Under the pieces are notes generated by a model. It had not been told where the DNA came from, did not search any database, and saw only the letters and a list, made by a program, of their open reading frames with translations. Below are positions 61,742 through 64,000 of a stretch of DNA of 64,000 nucleotides, in pieces. Source of the stretch: Loigolactobacillus iwatensis (lineage in GTDB: Bacteria > Bacillota > Bacilli > Lactobacillales > Lactobacillaceae); contig NZ_RHNP01000003.1 of NCBI RefSeq assembly GCF_003950295.1, positions 1-64,000 of the forward strand. The letters are read 5' to 3'. The position numbers were made by a program, and so were the translations under genes. The first letter of the stretch is position 1. Each line of letters begins with the position of its first letter.

Positions 61742-62872
61742 ATGAAAAATTATTACGATGAAACAAAGAAATTTTCGAAAAAGCATGTAGCACCATTTTC
61801 AGTCAAGACTGATCAAGAAATCACATTCCCGACAGAAACTTTTAAAGCACTGGGAGATGCTGGTTATTTAGGCCTATTAGTGCCAGAAAAATTTGGTGGT
61901 CAAGGCAAAGGATTGCAAGAACATGCCCAGGTCGTTATGGCCTTGGCTGAAGATAATCCAAGCGCTGGATTATGTTATATGATGCATAATGTGGCACTGA
62001 AATGCATTATTGATAATGCCGATGAAACATTGGTTAAGAAAATTTGTGAAGACGTTATTAATAATCACGTCTTTTTAGCATTAGCATACAGTGAATTTGG
62101 TACAGGGGTTCATTTTTACAAACCAGAACTCAAAGCAACTAAAGAGGGCCAAGCAACGATCCTGAATGGCAAGAAGAGTATGGTTACTTCAGCCACACAC
62201 GCCTCATATTATTTAGTATTAGCGCCAAGTGTTGAAAAAGCGGGTGATATTAATAATTGGGTTGTTCCCGTAGATAGTGCTGGTTTATCATTTGATATGC
62301 CAAAATGGAATGGCCTAGGGATGCACGGCAATGTCTCTTGTCCAATGATTTTAAATAATGTACATATGGATCCACTGTATCGAATTGGTGAAGAAGGAAC
62401 TGGATTTGGCCAAGTATTCACGACTGTTGCTACCTTCTTCTTAACTGGATTAGCGGCCGTTTCAAGTGGTATTTGCTTAGCGTTGAGTGAACAGGCTAAC
62501 GCCCACGCGCTAGAGCGTAAATATCCTGGTGGTACAAGTATTGCGGAAATTCCGGCAATTCAAGAACATTTGGCTAAGATTTATATGCACGCCGTTTCGG
62601 CCAAGGCTATGACCTTTGAAGCAGCCCGTGCCGGTGCTGAAGGTGCTGATGATGCAGTTACTAAGATCTTTGCGGCTCGAATTCAGGCGTCCGAATTTGC
62701 GATTGATTCGGCCACTCATGCAATGCGTGTTGGTGGTGGTTGGGGCTATAATAAAGGCTTACCAATTGAAAGATACCTACGTGATTCATTTGCCGGTCAA
62801 ATTATGGCACCGAGTGTTGATGTGTTAAATAGCTGGTTAGGGAAAGTCGTTACTGGCCAACAAATTCCTTAA
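61742..62872 (+). CDS. Acyl-CoA-dehydrogenase-fold flavoprotein (possible monooxygenase)
   Basis: A 376-residue ACAD-superfamily protein: N-terminal helical domain, middle beta domain (ALAYSEFGTG; NGKKSMVTSATHASYY), C-terminal helical domain with VGGGWGYNKGLPIERYLRD. The usual catalytic glutamate position reads QIMAPSVDVLN, so classical acyl-CoA dehydrogenation is unlikely. It may be a flavin-dependent monooxygenase like SfnB/DszC-type sulfur-scavenging enzymes. Lactic acid bacteria lack beta-oxidation, which supports another role. AAAGGGAG before the ATG. Followed by a binding-protein-like gene and a MetE-like gene. Confidence 0.78.
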   Translation: MKNYYDETKKFSKKHVAPFSVKTDQEITFPTETFKALGDAGYLGLLVPEKFGGQGKGLQEHAQVVMALAEDNPSAGLCYMMHNVALKCIIDNADETLVKKICEDVINNHVFLALAYSEFGTGVHFYKPELKATKEGQATILNGKKSMVTSATHASYYLVLAPSVEKAGDINNWVVPVDSAGLSFDMPKWNGLGMHGNVSCPMILNNVHMDPLYRIGEEGTGFGQVFTTVATFFLTGLAAVSSGICLALSEQANAHALERKYPGGTSIAEIPAIQEHLAKIYMHAVSAKAMTFEAARAGAEGADDAVTKIFAARIQASEFAIDSATHAMRVGGGWGYNKGLPIERYLRDSFAGQIMAPSVDVLNSWLGKVVTGQQIP

Positions 62873-62935
62873 AGATCAATCTGGATTTGCAGAAGCATAA
62901 CAGGTGAATAAATATTTTTATTGGAGGATTTAATC

Positions 62936-63751
62936 ATGAGTACAGATGTAATAAGAGTTGGTGCAGTAATTTATAATCCTAAAGTCACCGTTATTTGGGG
63001 TGTCATTAGTGACTTTTTGGCGGCACATGGTGCCAAAACTGAATGTAAGTTTTATAAAAATTATGACATGCAAGTTACGGCCATGATGAACGGTGAAATC
63101 GATGTTGCCTGGAATTCACCATTGGCCTGGTTAGACACTTATCTGAGGTCCGATGGTAAGTGCCTGCACGGTGTTATGCGGGATACTGATCAAAATCGTA
63201 AATCATATTTTGTCGCACGAAAGGCCGATCATTATTCAAATACGTTAGCTTTAAAGGGCAAAAAGATTGGGTTTGGTGCGATTGATTCACCACAAGCTCG
63301 TTTAATTCCAATTCTGCATCTACATACTCGTGGATTGGAATATCAAAAAGATTATATCGAGCAACGTTTTGACGTCGGTGTTGGGCTGCAAGGTGACCAC
63401 ATTGGTGGTGAACTAGATGCGATCAATGCTTTAAAGGATGGCAAAGTCGATGCTGCCGTTACCCTAGATAAAAATTGGGATAATTGGTCAGTTGACGGCA
63501 CTATTGATCCTGATCAACTTGAGGTCATTGAACAAACTAGGGTTTTTGATCACTGTATCTTCACTGGCCGCCCAGGACTGGATTTTGGTTTATTTGAAAA
63601 ATGGAACACGATTTTAATGGAAATGGACTATAACGATCCTGAGCAAAAAAAGGTTATGGATATGGAAGGACTGCAGGAATGGGTACCAGGCCGTTTATCA
63701 GGTTATCGCCAAATCCAGCAGGCTAATAAATATTTACACTATTTTGATTAA
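62936..63751 (+). CDS. PhnD/TauA-like binding protein without signal peptide
   Basis: A 271-residue type-2 periplasmic-binding-fold protein. VIRVGAVIYNPKVTVIWGVI, MQVTAMMNGEIDVAWNSPLAW and LKGKKIGFGAIDSPQARLIP match phosphonate/sulfonate-binding proteins. The N-terminus (MSTDVIRVG) has no signal peptide or lipobox, so it should stay in the cytoplasm; it may be an enzyme or sensor partner rather than a transporter part. ATG at 62936 with GGAGG upstream. The operon has no permease or ATPase in view. Confidence 0.75.
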   Translation: MSTDVIRVGAVIYNPKVTVIWGVISDFLAAHGAKTECKFYKNYDMQVTAMMNGEIDVAWNSPLAWLDTYLRSDGKCLHGVMRDTDQNRKSYFVARKADHYSNTLALKGKKIGFGAIDSPQARLIPILHLHTRGLEYQKDYIEQRFDVGVGLQGDHIGGELDAINALKDGKVDAAVTLDKNWDNWSVDGTIDPDQLEVIEQTRVFDHCIFTGRPGLDFGLFEKWNTILMEMDYNDPEQKKVMDMEGLQEWVPGRLSGYRQIQQANKYLHYFD

Positions 63752-63765
63752 AGAGGTAGTCGTGG

Positions 63766-64000
63766 ATGGCTAAAGCAGATAAATTAACATCAACCTTATT
63801 TCCAACCACTTTGATGGGCAGCTTACCCCGGTCCCGGGACATAATGCGTGCACGACGCCAATCTAAACGCGGTCAAATAAATGAAGATGACTATCAAAAG
63901 CTTATTTTGAATGAAACGACGCAACGGGTTAGATGGCAAGAAAAATTGGGCCTAGATCTTATTACCAGTGGCGAAATTGGCCGTGATAATTACGTTTCAT
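63766..64000 (+). CDS. MetE C-terminal-domain-like methyltransferase (partial, runs off window)
   Basis: The first 78 codons of a COG0620-type protein: TTLMGSLPRSRDIMRARRQ and WQEKLGLDLITSGEIGRDNY are the start of the cobalamin-independent methionine synthase C-terminal domain, without the N-terminal half of full MetE. AGAGG nine bases before the ATG. Likely a zinc-dependent methyl transfer to a thiol. The 3' end lies beyond the window. Context with a flavoprotein and binding protein suggests organosulfur metabolism. Confidence 0.75.
   Translation, partial: MAKADKLTSTLFPTTLMGSLPRSRDIMRARRQSKRGQINEDDYQKLILNETTQRVRWQEKLGLDLITSGEIGRDNYVS

Overview
The window looks like chromosomal DNA of a Gram-positive lactic acid bacterium (family Lactobacillaceae). 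Evidence: a KxYKxGKxW-signal, LPQTG-anchored mucin-binding adhesin, a xylulose-5-P/fructose-6-P phosphoketolase, many PTS permeases, CcpA-type cre sites, strong AGGAGG ribosome sites with ATG/TTG/GTG starts, and DUF1659/DUF2922-like small proteins. I cannot name the species; Loigolactobacillus or a relative would fit but is a guess. No rRNA, tRNA or CRISPR array was seen.

Layout. 0.4-1.9 kb: a sulfonate/taurine-type ABC permease and ATPase without a binding protein. 2.2-9.1 kb: a 2300-residue adhesin with eight tandem mucin-binding repeats. 9.6-16.8 kb: type-2 NADH dehydrogenase (minus) divergent from menF-menD-menH-menC (plus), the start of a menaquinone-dependent electron transport route. 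17.4-19.3 kb: an AbrB-like antitoxin and two unknown genes. 20.1-22.5 kb: phosphoketolase. 22.9-32.3 kb: small proteins, then a likely sialic-acid catabolic region (nanA, nanE, ROK kinase, Na+/solute symporter, Na+/H+ antiporter, TIM-barrel epimerase, two esterases). 32.5-52.4 kb: a more A+T-rich sugar island free of the repeats found elsewhere. It holds (i) a DeoR regulator, TarJ-like polyol-phosphate dehydrogenase, mannose-class PTS and Rpe; (ii) a BglG-type regulator, KDPGal-type aldolase, galactitol-class PTS, galactonate-dehydratase-like enzyme and phosphotriesterase-family lactonase; (iii) an RpiR regulator, fructose-class EIIABC, GH38 alpha-mannosidase and Gfo/Idh/MocA oxidoreductase. 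52.5-61.3 kb: an accessory region with a decayed cupin gene, DUF1659/DUF2922-like genes, a Phd-like antitoxin, a phage-type replication pair (DnaB helicase and initiator) with an iteron-like origin candidate, a sigma factor divergent from an unknown 275-residue protein, and HicAB. 61.7-64 kb: an acyl-CoA-dehydrogenase-like flavoprotein, a signal-less PhnD/TauA-like binding protein and the start of a MetE-C-like gene.

The most striking structure is a family of about 30 copies or fragments of a 120-290 bp imperfect palindrome (ends about GAGTGTTTGAAAAAGCG and GCTTTTTCAAACACGTTTC). Copies are modular, sit mostly a few bases after stop codons in one orientation, and contain an inner hairpin whose arms change together between copies, including G-U pairs. 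This suggests a spreading element that is transcribed, possibly as a terminator. One copy supplies the last residues of MenF.

The best candidate for an undescribed pathway is the 38.8-45.8 kb operon. Import and phosphorylation by a galactitol-class PTS, lactone opening by a phosphotriesterase-family enzyme, dehydration and aldol cleavage could together degrade a galactono-lactone or aldonate through 6-phosphorylated intermediates without a separate kinase. The polyol operon likewise yields ribulose-5-P and then xylulose-5-P, the substrate of the phosphoketolase encoded in the same window.
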